From: Candidatus Aminicenantota bacterium
GTDB taxonomy: Bacteria; Acidobacteriota; Aminicenantia; Aminicenantales; Aminicenantaceae
DNA: 64,000 nt
Direction of reading: 5' to 3'
Assembly: GCA_020344415.1 (NCBI GenBank)
Contig: CP070825.1
Span: 3,867,215 to 3,931,214 of the forward strand
The notes under the pieces were generated by a model, which was not told where the DNA came from, searched no databases, and worked only from the letters and a program-made list of their open reading frames with translations. The translations under genes were made by a program, and so were the position numbers. Positions 1 to 8,749 of the stretch are shown here, in pieces (within the stretch, counting starts at the first letter, position 1; each line of letters starts with the position of its first letter).

Positions 1-239
1 TTAAAAATGCTGTGGAAAAGCTTTCTATTCCCTACCTGGAGAAATTTGACATTTATGACCGCTTTTCAGGTGCCTCGGTTCCCAGGGGGAAAATTAGCCT
101 ATCTCTAAGATTTATTTATCATCATCCTCAGAGGACATTACTTGCTGAGGAGGTTGATAGTCTTCAGCAAAAAATTATCAAGTCTTTAAGAGCAAAATTC
201 AATTTTCGATTGAGGAAAGGGGGAAAAATTGACAAGTGA
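1..239 (+). CDS. pheT: Phenylalanyl-tRNA synthetase beta subunit, C-terminal end (partial)
   Basis: The frame is open from the left edge, so only the last 78 codons are visible. They match the C-terminal ferredoxin-fold anticodon-binding (FDX-ACB) domain of PheT: a segment around FDIYDRFSG, a following VPRGKISLSLRF strand, and the typical ending with Gln/Lys-rich helix and a basic tail. In the family this domain clamps the anticodon region of tRNA-Phe while the alpha subunit does aminoacylation. The first visible start-like codon (GTG at 12) is internal, since the frame continues upstream of it. The stop overlaps the next gene by 11 bases, so the two are probably co-transcribed. Confidence 0.8.
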   Translation, partial: KNAVEKLSIPYLEKFDIYDRFSGASVPRGKISLSLRFIYHHPQRTLLAEEVDSLQQKIIKSLRAKFNFRLRKGGKIDK

Positions 240-489
240 ATTAGAAAGGATTAAAATACTCGAGGGGAAAATTTCCCGGGTTGTTGATTATGTAAACAAG
301 GTTTTACATGAGAACGAAAAGCTTAAGCAACAGTTGAAGGAGCTGAGGGCGGAGAAGAAGGATTTTGAGGAGCAAGCAAAAAAGGCAGGAAAGTTCGGGG
401 AGGATTTAAAGAAATACGAAAAAGAAAGAGAAGTTATTAAGGAAATGGTTGAAACAATAATTAATCAAATAGATCAACTTGGCATATGA
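229..489 (+). CDS. Small coiled-coil protein, possibly ZapB-like cell division factor
   Basis: An 86-residue, highly charged protein predicted to be almost entirely alpha-helical, with heptad-like spacing of Leu/Ile/Val through residues 10-75 and no membrane segment. It starts with TTG at 229, preceded by a purine-rich Shine-Dalgarno stretch at 212-223 (GAGGAAAGGGGG), and its stop overlaps the zapA start as ATGA. Short coiled-coil proteins next to zapA are commonly ZapB-like partners of the FtsZ ring; that role is inferred from size, coiled coil and neighbour, as the sequence has no catalytic motif. It could equally be an unrelated structural coiled coil. Confidence 0.6.
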   Translation: MTSELERIKILEGKISRVVDYVNKVLHENEKLKQQLKELRAEKKDFEEQAKKAGKFGEDLKKYEKEREVIKEMVETIINQIDQLGI

Positions 490-812
490 TAAACAAAATT
501 ATTGAAATCGAAATCTACGGACAAAAACATAGGATAAGAGTCAAAGGAGAAGAGGATGAAAAGTATATAAGCCGGCTTACCTCTTTCGTTGATCAGAAAA
601 TGCAGGAAATCGCTACAAAATCAAAATCAGTGGATGCTTCAAAAATTGCGATTCTTGCGGCCTTAAACATCGCAGATGAATATTTTCTCTGTCAGAGAAG
701 GCTGGATCAACTCAATGAGGTAATCAGGCATATGGAGAATGAAATAGAAAGTTTGGAGGTTAATCTTCTTAGAGATGACAATACATATAAAAATATTGGG
801 GAAGCCAAATAA
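486..812 (+). CDS. zapA: Cell division protein ZapA
   Basis: A 108-residue protein with the ZapA layout: an N-terminal beta-alpha-beta head (IEIYGQKHRIRV, then a helix with the DEKYISRL pattern), the conserved AALNIADEYF helix near residues 57-67, and a C-terminal coiled coil. ZapA tetramers cross-link FtsZ protofilaments at the division site in the cytoplasm. Length is close to the usual 100-110 residues. The ATG shares ATGA with the stop of the preceding coiled-coil gene, suggesting translational coupling. The roughly 200-base gap that follows, before rny, is where 6S RNA genes sit in many bacteria. Confidence 0.85.
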   Translation: MINKIIEIEIYGQKHRIRVKGEEDEKYISRLTSFVDQKMQEIATKSKSVDASKIAILAALNIADEYFLCQRRLDQLNEVIRHMENEIESLEVNLLRDDNTYKNIGEAK

Positions 813-1005
813 TAGAGCCGAAAACAATGCTCTTCGGATTATAGAATCGCTGAGGGAAACCCGAAGCATTCTAATAGCGGAAGGGAAACACGGGTTCTTG
901 AGCTTACCTTCAGGATATTTTCTTCCGAATTTGCGCTTGAGCTTCAAGCAGGAAGAGTGATTATCTTTAATCCTCCTTACTTTCATCTCCTTTGATGCAC
1001 CTATT
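813..1005 (+). ncRNA. ssrS: Structured zapA-rny gap, weak candidate for 6S RNA
   Basis: This 193-base gap follows zapA, the gene that 6S RNA classically accompanies. By eye it can fold into a rod: TCTTC 831-835 with GAAGA 952-956, GAAGC 863-867 with GCTTC 941-945, and CGGAAG 878-883 with CTTCCG 922-927. These leave a large internal bubble on the 5' side that contains GGGAAACCC. A rod with a bubble resembles 6S RNA, but the helices are short and no covariance can be judged from one sequence. A short open frame (775-960) crosses the gap but overlaps zapA and resembles nothing known. The gene symbol is provisional. Confidence 0.25.
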
Positions 1006-1012
1006 AAGGAGG
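1006..1012 (+). promoter_or_regulatory. Shine-Dalgarno site deciding the rny start
   Basis: AAGGAGG lies 8 bases before GTG at 1021. A second in-frame GTG at 1012 lies on top of this site and cannot be served by it, so 1021 is the better start. Confidence 0.7.
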
Positions 1013-1020
1013 TGGTCAAA

Positions 1021-2586
1021 GTGAATTCAACGGTTTTGATAGTTATTGGTGTATCAGTACTTCTGTCTTGTATCACAATTATTGTCTTAATCCTCAAAAA
1101 AACATCCGGAGCCCGCGCTATCTTTAGGGCCAAGCATGAAGCCAAAGAGATTTTAGAAAAAGCAAAGCAGGAAGAAGAGAAGACAAAGCGGGAAGCTTCC
1201 TTGGAAGCCAAAGAAAAATACCTTAACTTGAAGGCAGATTTTGAGCGGCAGACACGGGATAGAAGACGCAAACATAACGAGATGGAGAGAAGGCTTGTCC
1301 ATAAAGAAGAGAATCTGGAGAGGAAGTTTCAATCCTTGGAAAGGAAAGAGAAGGATTTTGCCCAAAAGGAACGCAGCCTTTATTCAAGAGAAAGAGAAAT
1401 TACTGAACAGAAGGAGAAATACGATCAACTGATCAAGCAGGAAGTGGAGGAGTTAGAAAGGGTTTCTGGCCTGACTCAGGAGGAAGCCAAAAAGGAATTA
1501 GCAAAGAAAGTGGAGGAAGAGGCCAAACTCGAGTCTATTCAAGCGGTCAGGCGTATTGAGGAAGAAACCAGGGAGAAAGGCCAGGTCTTGGCTCGGGAAA
1601 TCATCAGTCAAGCTATCCAGCGTTCTGCAGCCGAACATGTAGTGGAGACAACAGTTTCTGTAGTTGACCTCCCTTCTGACGACATGAAAGGCAGAATAAT
1701 CGGGAGGGAGGGACGTAATATTCGTTCGTTGGAAATGGCCACAGGAGTGGATATCATTGTCGATGATACTCCAGAGGCTGTTATTCTTTCTAGTTTCGAT
1801 CCAATAAGGCGTGAACTGGCCCGTCTTGCCATTGAAAAATTGGTCGTCGATGGGAGAATTCATCCAGCTCGCATTGAAGAAATCGTGGAGACAGTTAAAG
1901 TGGAACTGGAAGAGAAAATCAAACAGGAAGGAGAGTCTGTAGTTCTGGAATTGAGGATTCAGGATATTAATCCTGAACTCATTAAACTACTTGGCAAGTT
2001 GAAGTACAGGACAAGTTACGGTCAAAACGCTCTCCAACATTCCAAAGAAGTGGCTTACTTATCAGCTCTGATGGCCAAGGAGCTGGGAGTTGATTCTAAT
2101 ATCTCCTTAAGAGCAGGCCTCTTGCATGATATCGGCAAGGCCGTGGATAGAGAAATAGAGGGGACTCATACTGAATTGAGTGTGGAACTTGCCAAAAAAT
2201 ATGGAGAGTCCGAAGCCGTAATTCAGGCTATTGCTTCCCATCATCGTGATGTTGATTTTCCTTCTATAGAAGCAGTATTGGTGCAATCTGCAGATACGCT
2301 TTCGGCGGCTCGGCCTGGTGCCCGCCGTGAACTCCTGGAGGCTTACATCAAGAGATTGGAAAAATTAGAGGAAATTGCCAATTCTTATGAAGGAGTAGCG
2401 AAGGCCTTTGCTCTTCAAGCCGGCAGAGAAATCAGGATTATTGTTGAAAGCCAAAAGATCACTGATGAGAAGGCAAGCTTGGCCGCTAAAGAGATTGCAG
2501 AGAAAATAAAAGAAGAGCTGGATTATCCCGGACAGATTAAAGTTATGGTTATCCGCGAGATGAGAGCAGTAGAGTATGCCAGATAA
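1021..2586 (+). CDS. rny: Ribonuclease Y
   Basis: A 521-residue membrane-anchored endoribonuclease that starts mRNA decay. The order is typical: one N-terminal membrane helix (about residues 4-25), a long charged coiled coil to about residue 200, a KH RNA-binding domain with [13 protein letters not shown], and an HD phosphohydrolase domain with the HDIGKA metal motif and a downstream SHH. Length matches the usual 510-530. It begins with GTG, chosen because AAGGAGG at 1006-1012 is correctly spaced for it. The ymdB-type gene overlaps its 3' end by 11 bases, the same pairing seen in many Firmicutes and other bacteria. Confidence 0.95.
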   Translation: MNSTVLIVIGVSVLLSCITIIVLILKKTSGARAIFRAKHEAKEILEKAKQEEEKTKREASLEAKEKYLNLKADFERQTRDRRRKHNEMERRLVHKEENLERKFQSLERKEKDFAQKERSLYSREREITEQKEKYDQLIKQEVEELERVSGLTQEEAKKELAKKVEEEAKLESIQAVRRIEEETREKGQVLAREIISQAIQRSAAEHVVETTVSVVDLPSDDMKGRIIGREGRNIRSLEMATGVDIIVDDTPEAVILSSFDPIRRELARLAIEKLVVDGRIHPARIEEIVETVKVELEEKIKQEGESVVLELRIQDINPELIKLLGKLKYRTSYGQNALQHSKEVAYLSALMAKELGVDSNISLRAGLLHDIGKAVDREIEGTHTELSVELAKKYGESEAVIQAIASHHRDVDFPSIEAVLVQSADTLSAARPGARRELLEAYIKRLEKLEEIANSYEGVAKAFALQAGREIRIIVESQKITDEKASLAAKEIAEKIKEELDYPGQIKVMVIREMRAVEYAR

Positions 2587-3376
2587 GATTAGTTTCCTCT
2601 TTTTAGGGGATGTTATTGGGCGTCCGGGACGTAAGGCTTTAAAAAAATATCTGCGTTCCTTCGTTGAGAAATATTCTCCCTCTCTTGTAATTGCCAATGG
2701 AGAGAATGCTGCCGGGGGAATAGGGATAACAGAGGAAATAGGAAGAGAACTTTTAAATCATGTTGACGTCTTAACATCGGGAAACCACATCTGGGACAAA
2801 AGGGAGGCGGAGTCTTACCTGGATAGAGAGCCGAGATTAATCCGACCAGCAAACTACCCGCCAAAAAACCCCGGAAATGGAACCTATATTTTTGAATCAG
2901 AGGAAGGGAAAAAGGTTGGCGTCCTGAACCTCCAAGGAAGAGTCTTTATGGATCCGATCGATTGTCCTTTCAGGGTTGCAGATGAAGAGATAAAGCGATT
3001 GAAAGAGGCAACCTCTGTTGTGATCGTTGATTTTCATGCTGAGGCAACTTCTGAAAAACAAGCGATGGGATGGTATCTAGATGGGAAAGTTTCTGCAGTC
3101 GTAGGAACTCATACCCACGTTACTACGGCTGATGAGAGAATCCTTCCTCAGGGGACGGCTTTTATCACAGATGTGGGCATGGTTGGAGGCTTCGATTCTG
3201 TTATAGGGATTCGAAGCGAGCTGGCGATTAAGCGTTTCCTTACAGGCCGCCCTCAGCGTCTTGAACCGGCAAAAGCAGGGCTTCTTTTCTCAGCACTATT
3301 TGTTGAAGTCGATGAAGAATCGGGGAGGGCCCTTTCTATCAAGAGAGAGATTATCAAAGAGGAAGAGAGTGGATAG
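2576..3376 (+). CDS. ymdB: YmdB-family metallophosphoesterase (2',3'-cyclic nucleotide phosphodiesterase)
   Basis: A 266-residue calcineurin-like phosphoesterase of the TIGR00282/YmdB family. Metal-ligand motifs are visible in order: GDVIGRPGR at the N terminus, [25 protein letters not shown] and GTHTHV. Characterised members hydrolyse 2',3'-cyclic nucleotides, consistent with a link to RNA turnover by the adjacent RNase Y. The ATG lies inside the last codons of rny and its stop overlaps the xseA start by 8 bases, so rny-ymdB-xseA is one translationally coupled unit. Substrate preference cannot be read from the sequence. Confidence 0.88.
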   Translation: MPDKISFLFLGDVIGRPGRKALKKYLRSFVEKYSPSLVIANGENAAGGIGITEEIGRELLNHVDVLTSGNHIWDKREAESYLDREPRLIRPANYPPKNPGNGTYIFESEEGKKVGVLNLQGRVFMDPIDCPFRVADEEIKRLKEATSVVIVDFHAEATSEKQAMGWYLDGKVSAVVGTHTHVTTADERILPQGTAFITDVGMVGGFDSVIGIRSELAIKRFLTGRPQRLEPAKAGLLFSALFVEVDEESGRALSIKREIIKEEESG

Positions 3377-4706
3377 AGCTAGCGAAGTCAAGCCTGACAA
3401 GATTTATACGGTTTCCGAGATAACCCAGTTGATCAAACTGGAGTTGGAGGGCACTTTCCCCTTGTTATGGGTTGAAGGAGAGATTTCTAATTTTTATCGT
3501 CACCATTCAGGTCATCTGTATTTCACCTTGAAAGATGCCGCATGCCAGCTTCGAACAGTTATGTTTCGTTCTGAAGCCCGGAAGGTGGCATTTGAAATGA
3601 AGGATGGGCTTCAGGTTGTATGTCGCGGCCGAATAAATGTGTATGAACCCAGAGGTGAGTATCAGGTCGTCGCCGAGGTTGTCGAGCCAAAGGGAAAGGG
3701 AGCGCTCCAGTTGGCCTTTGAACAGCTCAAGGAGAAATTAAAGAAAGAAGGGCTCTTCGATCCCCAATTTAAAAAGAAGCTCCCCCTACTTCCCAAGAAA
3801 GTCGGAGTTATTACTTCCCCGAGAGGAGCCGCCATTATCGATATCTTAAGGACGCTGGAGAGAAGGTTTGCACGTCTCCATATCCTTATTTACCCCGTCA
3901 AAGTTCAAGGAGAGGGAGCTGCTGATGAGATAGTCGAAGGCATAGATTATCTAGGCCAACGTCCAGATATGGATGTCATTATTGTCGGCAGAGGAGGGGG
4001 CTCCATAGAGGATCTGTGGGCCTTCAATGAGGAAAAGGTCGCAAGGGCTATTTTTCGCTGTGCCATCCCTGTTATTTCAGCCGTAGGCCATGAGATAGAC
4101 TTTACCATTTCTGACTTTGTTGCAGATTTCCGTGCTTCTACTCCGACTGCAGCAGCAGAGACGGTTATCGAAAAGGAGGAGTCACTCAAGGAGAGAATCG
4201 AGAATTTGGAGAAAAGCATTATTCATCACCAGAAATATTTTATACAGGAAAATAGGCACCTAGTTTTTAGCCTTACCCATCATCGTGCTTTTCAAAATTT
4301 TAAGGAGAAACTACTCAATCTGGAACAAAGGGTCGATGAGCTTGAGACGAAAGCCAGGGATTCCATCAGAAGTAGGCGGCAGAAGCTGACTGAAACGAGA
4401 TCCCGAGTGCTTCTTATGGAAGAGAAAACAAGCAATAGCTTGAGAACAATGCTCCAAAGTTTTTACGGTAAATGGGAGACGTTTTCTGTCCAATTGCATA
4501 ACCTCAGCCCGCTGAATATACTTAAAAAAGGCTATACTCTCTGCTGGAAAAATGGCACACGCCATCTTGTCCGGCAAATAGAAGAGGTCGAAAAAGAAGC
4601 AGCGATGACTGTTTCTTTTTCTAAGGGAGAGTTTACTTGTCTAGTAAAAAAAGTCGATAGAGAGAGACTTATTGAATCTCATTTCATCAAGAATAAAAAA
4701 CAGTGA
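3369..4706 (+). CDS. xseA: Exodeoxyribonuclease VII large subunit
   Basis: A 445-residue catalytic subunit of exonuclease VII, which degrades single-stranded DNA to oligonucleotides together with XseB. It shows the N-terminal OB-fold (IYTVSEIT.. through LWVEGEISNF), the catalytic domain with GVITSPRGAAIIDIL, the glycine-rich GRGGGSIEDLWAFN motif and AVGHEIDFTISDFVADFRASTPTAAAE (given here in part), then a long coiled coil for XseB binding. GTG at 3369 is chosen as start: it follows AGAGGAAGAG and gives the normal length, whereas the frame itself stays open about 110 bases further upstream inside ymdB. Confidence 0.92.
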   Translation: MDRASEVKPDKIYTVSEITQLIKLELEGTFPLLWVEGEISNFYRHHSGHLYFTLKDAACQLRTVMFRSEARKVAFEMKDGLQVVCRGRINVYEPRGEYQVVAEVVEPKGKGALQLAFEQLKEKLKKEGLFDPQFKKKLPLLPKKVGVITSPRGAAIIDILRTLERRFARLHILIYPVKVQGEGAADEIVEGIDYLGQRPDMDVIIVGRGGGSIEDLWAFNEEKVARAIFRCAIPVISAVGHEIDFTISDFVADFRASTPTAAAETVIEKEESLKERIENLEKSIIHHQKYFIQENRHLVFSLTHHRAFQNFKEKLLNLEQRVDELETKARDSIRSRRQKLTETRSRVLLMEEKTSNSLRTMLQSFYGKWETFSVQLHNLSPLNILKKGYTLCWKNGTRHLVRQIEEVEKEAAMTVSFSKGEFTCLVKKVDRERLIESHFIKNKKQ

Positions 4707-4712
4707 GTTTAG

Positions 4713-4741
4713 AAAAAGATGTCAAAGAAGCATCTCTTTTT
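4713..4741 (+). terminator. Hairpin with T-run after xseA
   Basis: AAAAAGATG at 4713-4721 pairs with CATCTCTTTTT at 4731-4741 (one bulged C), loop of 9, placed 7 bases after the xseA stop. It resembles an intrinsic terminator but xseB follows on the same strand, so it may only attenuate. Confidence 0.45.
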
Positions 4742-4763
4742 CCGTGAAAATGATTGTCCACCA

Positions 4764-4875
4764 GGCTGGCTGATTCGTCAGCACAAAAGAAAAAGGGGAC
4801 AGGCTACTTTTTTGGAAATTTTTCCTGAATTTGGTCTTTCCCTCTTAATACAAAAAAGTTGCCTGTCCCCTTTTT
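4764..4875. repeat. Fold-back copy of the GGGGACAG repeat family between xseA and xseB
   Basis: Two 25-base arms, 4790-4814 and 4851-4875, are inverted repeats with a single mismatch (each contains AAAAAGGGGACAGGC or its complement and a following T/A-run block), separated by 36 bases. The segment before it, 4764-4802, matches 63782-63820 near the other end of the window over about 38 of 40 bases, including GGCTGATTCGTCAGCACA. It is therefore a dispersed repeat, not operon-specific sequence. Confidence 0.8.
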
Positions 4876-4915
4876 GGGAAGAAGATGAACTTTGAGTTAA
4901 TTATAAGGAGAAAAA

Positions 4916-5206
4916 ATGACAACCCTTAGCTTTGAGAAAGCCTTGGCAGAATTAGAGAAAATAGTGGAAAAATTGGAAAAAGGCGATCTTCCTCTGAATG
5001 AGTCGTTAGCTTTTTTCGAGAAAGGAGTGAAGCTGGCAAGATATTTAAGGGAAGAACTCGAAAAGGCTGAGAAGAAGATAGAAATTCTCCTCAAGGATGA
5101 GAAAGGAGAAGTCAAAGAAAAGCCTTTCAAGCCCGAAGAAAAAGCTTCATCCGATGAGGAAGAGGAGCCGTCAGAGCCGGGGAAAGATGAAGATCTTCCC
5201 TTTTAG
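4916..5206 (+). CDS. xseB: Exodeoxyribonuclease VII small subunit
   Basis: A 96-residue protein. Residues 1-62 are the family core: SFEKALAELEKIVEKLEKGD, the LPLNESLAFFEKGVKLA helix and a C-terminal amphipathic helix; they bind the XseA coiled coil. Residues 65-96 form an acidic tail rich in Glu, Asp and Pro that most XseB proteins (about 70-80 residues) lack. The ATG is preceded by TAAGGAGA. Unlike the tight overlaps of the rest of the operon, it is 209 bases from xseA because a dispersed repeat lies between them. Confidence 0.92.
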   Translation: MTTLSFEKALAELEKIVEKLEKGDLPLNESLAFFEKGVKLARYLREELEKAEKKIEILLKDEKGEVKEKPFKPEEKASSDEEEEPSEPGKDEDLPF

Positions 5207-5212
5207 AGTTTT

Positions 5213-6094
5213 ATGAGAGTCGAAGACAAGATTTATCAGAAAAAAGAAACTGTGGATCGTGAACTGGAACGTATCCTTCCCAGCGAAGATACTATCCTTT
5301 TCAAGGCTATGAGATATGCCGTGTTATCAGGAGGCAAGAGATTTAGGCCTATACTTGTCCTTTCCTCGGGGGAATCTTTCGGTGTCTCACAAACAATCCT
5401 CCTTCCCTTTGCCTGTGCCATAGAACTCATTCATAATTATTCGCTCATTCATGATGATCTGCCCTCGATGGATAATGATGATTTTCGTCGAGGTAGACCT
5501 TCTTGTCATAAAGCCTATGGCGAGGCGGTTGCTCTTTTGGTCGGTGATGGACTCTTGACCCTTGCTTTTAAGGTTCTGGCACAAGCGTCACTAGAGGAAG
5601 AGCTCCTAGAGAGAAAAAATCAGATTATCTTGGAGGTTGGAAAGCTTGCAGGTATTGATGGAATGATCGCGGGACAGTTTATGGATATAACTCTTTCTCC
5701 AGAAGAGATTACAGAGGAAGAGTTCGAGGAGCTAATCTTCAAAAAAACCGCTGCACTATTTATTGCTTCGGTAAAGGTGGGGGCCATATTAGGTAAAGCC
5801 TCGCCTCCAGAGCTTAACGCTATAGTCGAATACGGGCGCAACCTTGGCCTTGCCTTTCAAATCAGAGATGACATCCTTGATTCTGCTAGTCAATCCCAAA
5901 AGCAGCAATCACCCCAGCTTAACTATGTTACTCTTTTTGGGCTCGAAAAGGCAGAGAGAAACCTAAGAAACCTTGTCAACAAGACACAAAAAACGCTGGA
6001 TGAGGCCTCCCTGGAATCTGATGAGCTTCGCTATTTGGCCTCAAAGTTATTAGATATTGGAAGTGAGAGTAGAGATGAGCAAAATTCTAGATGA
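5213..6094 (+). CDS. ispA: Polyprenyl diphosphate synthase (farnesyl/geranylgeranyl type)
   Basis: A 293-residue trans-prenyltransferase that condenses isopentenyl diphosphate with allylic diphosphates in the cytoplasm. The first aspartate-rich motif DDLPSMD is at residues 81-87, followed by the RRGRPSCHK diphosphate-binding segment; the second, DDILD, is at 219-223 after FQIR. GGKRFRP at 40-46 is the conserved substrate lysine/arginine site. Its position between xseB (6-base gap) and dxs (overlap) is the classical xseA-xseB-ispA-dxs operon. Chain length (C15 or C20) cannot be fixed from the sequence alone. Confidence 0.9.
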   Translation: MRVEDKIYQKKETVDRELERILPSEDTILFKAMRYAVLSGGKRFRPILVLSSGESFGVSQTILLPFACAIELIHNYSLIHDDLPSMDNDDFRRGRPSCHKAYGEAVALLVGDGLLTLAFKVLAQASLEEELLERKNQIILEVGKLAGIDGMIAGQFMDITLSPEEITEEEFEELIFKKTAALFIASVKVGAILGKASPPELNAIVEYGRNLGLAFQIRDDILDSASQSQKQQSPQLNYVTLFGLEKAERNLRNLVNKTQKTLDEASLESDELRYLASKLLDIGSESRDEQNSR

Positions 6095-7964
6095 AATAAA
6101 CAAACCAGAGGATTTGAAAAAGCTTTCAGTGAAGAACCTCTCTAAACTAGCGAGAGAAGTCAGAACTTTAATTATTGATGTCGTCTCTAAGAATGGAGGA
6201 CATCTCTCTTCAAATCTGGGGATGGTCGATCTGACTCTTGCCCTTCATTATGTCTTCGATGCTCCTCATGATAAGATAATTTGGGATGTGGGGCATCAAT
6301 GCTATACCCACAAGATTGTTACAGGGAGGAAGGAAGAATTCAGGACTCTTCGTCAGTTTGATGGACTGTGCGGGTTTCCTTGTCGCGAAGAGAGTGAGTA
6401 CGATGTTTATAACACTGGACATGCCTCTACAGCCCTTTCAGCAGCCCTGGGGATGGCTGTGGCCCGCGATAAAAAGAAAGACAATTTTAATGTTGTAGCA
6501 GTTGTGGGAGATGGAAGCTTGACCGGAGGAGTGGCCTGGGAAGCTTTAAACCAGATCGGCCATATTAGAGAAAGATTAATCATTGTTCTCAACTATAACG
6601 AAATGTCCATCTCTGAAAATGTGGGTGCGATGTCTAAGTATCTCTCCTACCTTGTTTCAGGACGATATTACTTAAGGTTAAAAGACCTTGCGAAATCTAT
6701 CATAAGAGCCATCCCCGCGGTGGGTGAGCCTATGATCAAAGTGGGCCGGGCAGTGGAAGAGGCTATCAAGAAAACATTCTTTCCTGGCGTAGTTTTCGAA
6801 GAGTTGGGTGTGCGCTACGTCGGACCGATTCAAGGACATAGCATCCGATCTCTAATCGACGTATTGGAAGAAGCTAAAACGTACAACGGTCCTATCCTCA
6901 TCCATTGTGTTACCCAGAAGGGAAGAGGTTATCGTCCTGCTGAGAATAATCCGGAGAAGTTTCACAGCGCCAGTCCCTTCAATATCCAGACTGGAGAATC
7001 TTTGGATAAAAATCAAAGGCCCACTTATTCTTCTATCTTTGGACAGACTGTGTTGAATATTGCTAAAAAAGATGAGAAAGTGGTGGCTATTACAGCGGCT
7101 ATGCCTGATGGAACAGGCTTAAAATCTTTCTCTCACCAGTTTCCCGAGCGTTTTTTTGATGTCGGTATTGCTGAACAGCACGCTGTTGATTTTGCCACTG
7201 GTTTAGCTCTCAATGGCTTCAAGCCTGTAGTCGCCATCTACTCTACTTTTCTCCAGAGGGCATACGACCAGCTTTACCATGACGTGTGTTTGATGGATGT
7301 CCCGATTGTTTTTGCCCTCGATCGGGCAGGCATTGTGCCGGATGATGGTCCCACCCATCAGGGAGTTAATGACATTGTCTACCTCCGGCACCTGCCCAAT
7401 ATGATTGTTATGGCACCCAAGAATGAGAATGAATTACAGCATATGATAAAATCAGCCCTATCTTATCCCCACACAACTGCGGTCAGGTTTCCTAAGGGAA
7501 AAGGTCAGGGGGTGCCGCTCGATAAGTCTCTTGAAGAGATTCCCTTGAGCAAGAGTGAACTGCTTAAAGAAGGCGAGGATTTATTCCTAGCATTGGGAAG
7601 CATGGTTTATCCTGCCCTCGAGGCGGCCGAAAGGTTAGAGAAAGAAGGAATCAGCCTGGCTGTGGTGAATGCCAGGTTTGTGAAGCCTCTTGATGAGAAG
7701 ATAATCCTTGATTATGCTCAACCTGGAAGGGTTGTTATTACTGCAGAAGAGGGAGTCGTAGCCGGAGGGTTTGGAACGGCTGTACGGGAGCTTTTAGACA
7801 GAGAGAAAAGATTTGATATAAAATTCAAGAGCATAGGGCTCCCCTTAGAGATATATCCTTGGGGAAAGGTTGAGCAGATAAAGAAGAAATACTTCTTGGA
7901 TGAAGAGGGGCTCTTTAACCAGATAAAAGATTTCTACAAAAAACTTACCATCAGGCCTAAATGA
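6075..7964 (+). CDS. dxs: 1-deoxy-D-xylulose-5-phosphate synthase
   Basis: A 629-residue thiamine-diphosphate enzyme that makes DXP from pyruvate and glyceraldehyde 3-phosphate, first step of the MEP isoprenoid pathway. Visible: GGHLSSNLG near the N terminus, the TPP motif GDGSLTGG ending in NYNEMSIS, the AEQHAVDFATG segment with the catalytic Glu, DRAGIVPDDGPTHQG, and the C-terminal transketolase domain. ATG at 6075 is preferred over TTG at 6057 because it follows GAGAGTAGAG and gives the usual N terminus. It overlaps ispA by 20 bases and its TGA overlaps the tlyA ATG. Confidence 0.95.
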   Translation: MSKILDEINKPEDLKKLSVKNLSKLAREVRTLIIDVVSKNGGHLSSNLGMVDLTLALHYVFDAPHDKIIWDVGHQCYTHKIVTGRKEEFRTLRQFDGLCGFPCREESEYDVYNTGHASTALSAALGMAVARDKKKDNFNVVAVVGDGSLTGGVAWEALNQIGHIRERLIIVLNYNEMSISENVGAMSKYLSYLVSGRYYLRLKDLAKSIIRAIPAVGEPMIKVGRAVEEAIKKTFFPGVVFEELGVRYVGPIQGHSIRSLIDVLEEAKTYNGPILIHCVTQKGRGYRPAENNPEKFHSASPFNIQTGESLDKNQRPTYSSIFGQTVLNIAKKDEKVVAITAAMPDGTGLKSFSHQFPERFFDVGIAEQHAVDFATGLALNGFKPVVAIYSTFLQRAYDQLYHDVCLMDVPIVFALDRAGIVPDDGPTHQGVNDIVYLRHLPNMIVMAPKNENELQHMIKSALSYPHTTAVRFPKGKGQGVPLDKSLEEIPLSKSELLKEGEDLFLALGSMVYPALEAAERLEKEGISLAVVNARFVKPLDEKIILDYAQPGRVVITAEEGVVAGGFGTAVRELLDREKRFDIKFKSIGLPLEIYPWGKVEQIKKKYFLDEEGLFNQIKDFYKKLTIRPK

Positions 7965-8749
7965 AAGAAAGAGCGGATAAGGTCGTATTCAGCAAGGGTT
8001 TGGCTGAGAGTCGTCAGAGAGCTCAGGCTCTTATCATGGCAGGTTTAGTTTATTCTGAAGGGAAAAGGATTGACAAACCTGGTCAAAAGATAGCTATAGA
8101 TAAAGAAATCTCTCTAAAAGAGAGGATGTCTTATGTCAGCCGCGGGGGGCTGAAACTTGAAGAAGCAATCGAAGCTTTTGAGATCAGTATTCCGGATAAG
8201 ATAGCGGCTGATTTGGGCGCCTCCACAGGCGGTTTCACTGACTGTCTTCTCCAGAAAGGAGCCAAGAGAGTCTATGCTGTGGATGTGGATACCCGCCAGA
8301 TAGATTACGGATTGAGGAATGATCCTCGAGTAGTACTCGTAGAGAAAAATGCCCGTTATTTGAAGAAAGATGACTTTGAAGACGAGCTAGACATTATCAC
8401 GACCGACTTGGCCTTTATTTCTGTGCTCAAGGTCCTGCCTGCGATTAAGGAATTACTGGGAAAAGGGAGGCTCCTTTCCCTGCTCAAGCCTCAGTTTGAA
8501 GTGGGTAAAGGCCAGGTAGGAAAGAAGGGAATAGTCAAGGATCCCTCGATGCATGAAGATGTTTTAAACCATATCATCGCAAAAGCCCATGAAAAGGGTT
8601 TCAAGCTGAGAGGATTGATCCAAACTTCGGTCCGCGGCCAGAAAGGGATCCGTGAGTTTTTTGTTTGGTGGTCTTTGGCAGAGGGTTTATTGAATGCTGC
8701 TCAAGTGCAAAGTTTAATCAAGGAGGCTGTCTGGAATGAGAAAAATTGA
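7961..8749 (+). CDS. tlyA: TlyA-family rRNA 2'-O-methyltransferase (hemolysin A-like)
   Basis: A 262-residue protein with an N-terminal S4 RNA-binding domain (ERADKVVFSKGLAESRQRAQ, cut here) and a C-terminal FtsJ-like SAM-dependent methyltransferase domain. SAM motif I is ADLGASTGGFTDCLLQ; VYAVDVD and TTDLAFIS follow, and the KPQFEVG motif is present. Family members 2'-O-methylate rRNA. The ATG overlaps the dxs stop (ATGA), fitting the common dxs-tlyA-nadK arrangement. The historical name hemolysin does not imply a toxin. Confidence 0.9.
   Translation: MKERADKVVFSKGLAESRQRAQALIMAGLVYSEGKRIDKPGQKIAIDKEISLKERMSYVSRGGLKLEEAIEAFEISIPDKIAADLGASTGGFTDCLLQKGAKRVYAVDVDTRQIDYGLRNDPRVVLVEKNARYLKKDDFEDELDIITTDLAFISVLKVLPAIKELLGKGRLLSLLKPQFEVGKGQVGKKGIVKDPSMHEDVLNHIIAKAHEKGFKLRGLIQTSVRGQKGIREFFVWWSLAEGLLNAAQVQSLIKEAVWNEKN

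Noticed and set aside
775..960. 61-codon + strand frame after zapA
   Set aside because: It begins inside zapA in another frame, has no ribosome site and lies in a gap that looks like structured RNA.
7961..8749. Hemolysin function suggested by the TlyA name
   Set aside because: S4 and FtsJ-like methyltransferase domains show an RNA methyltransferase; nothing indicates pore formation.
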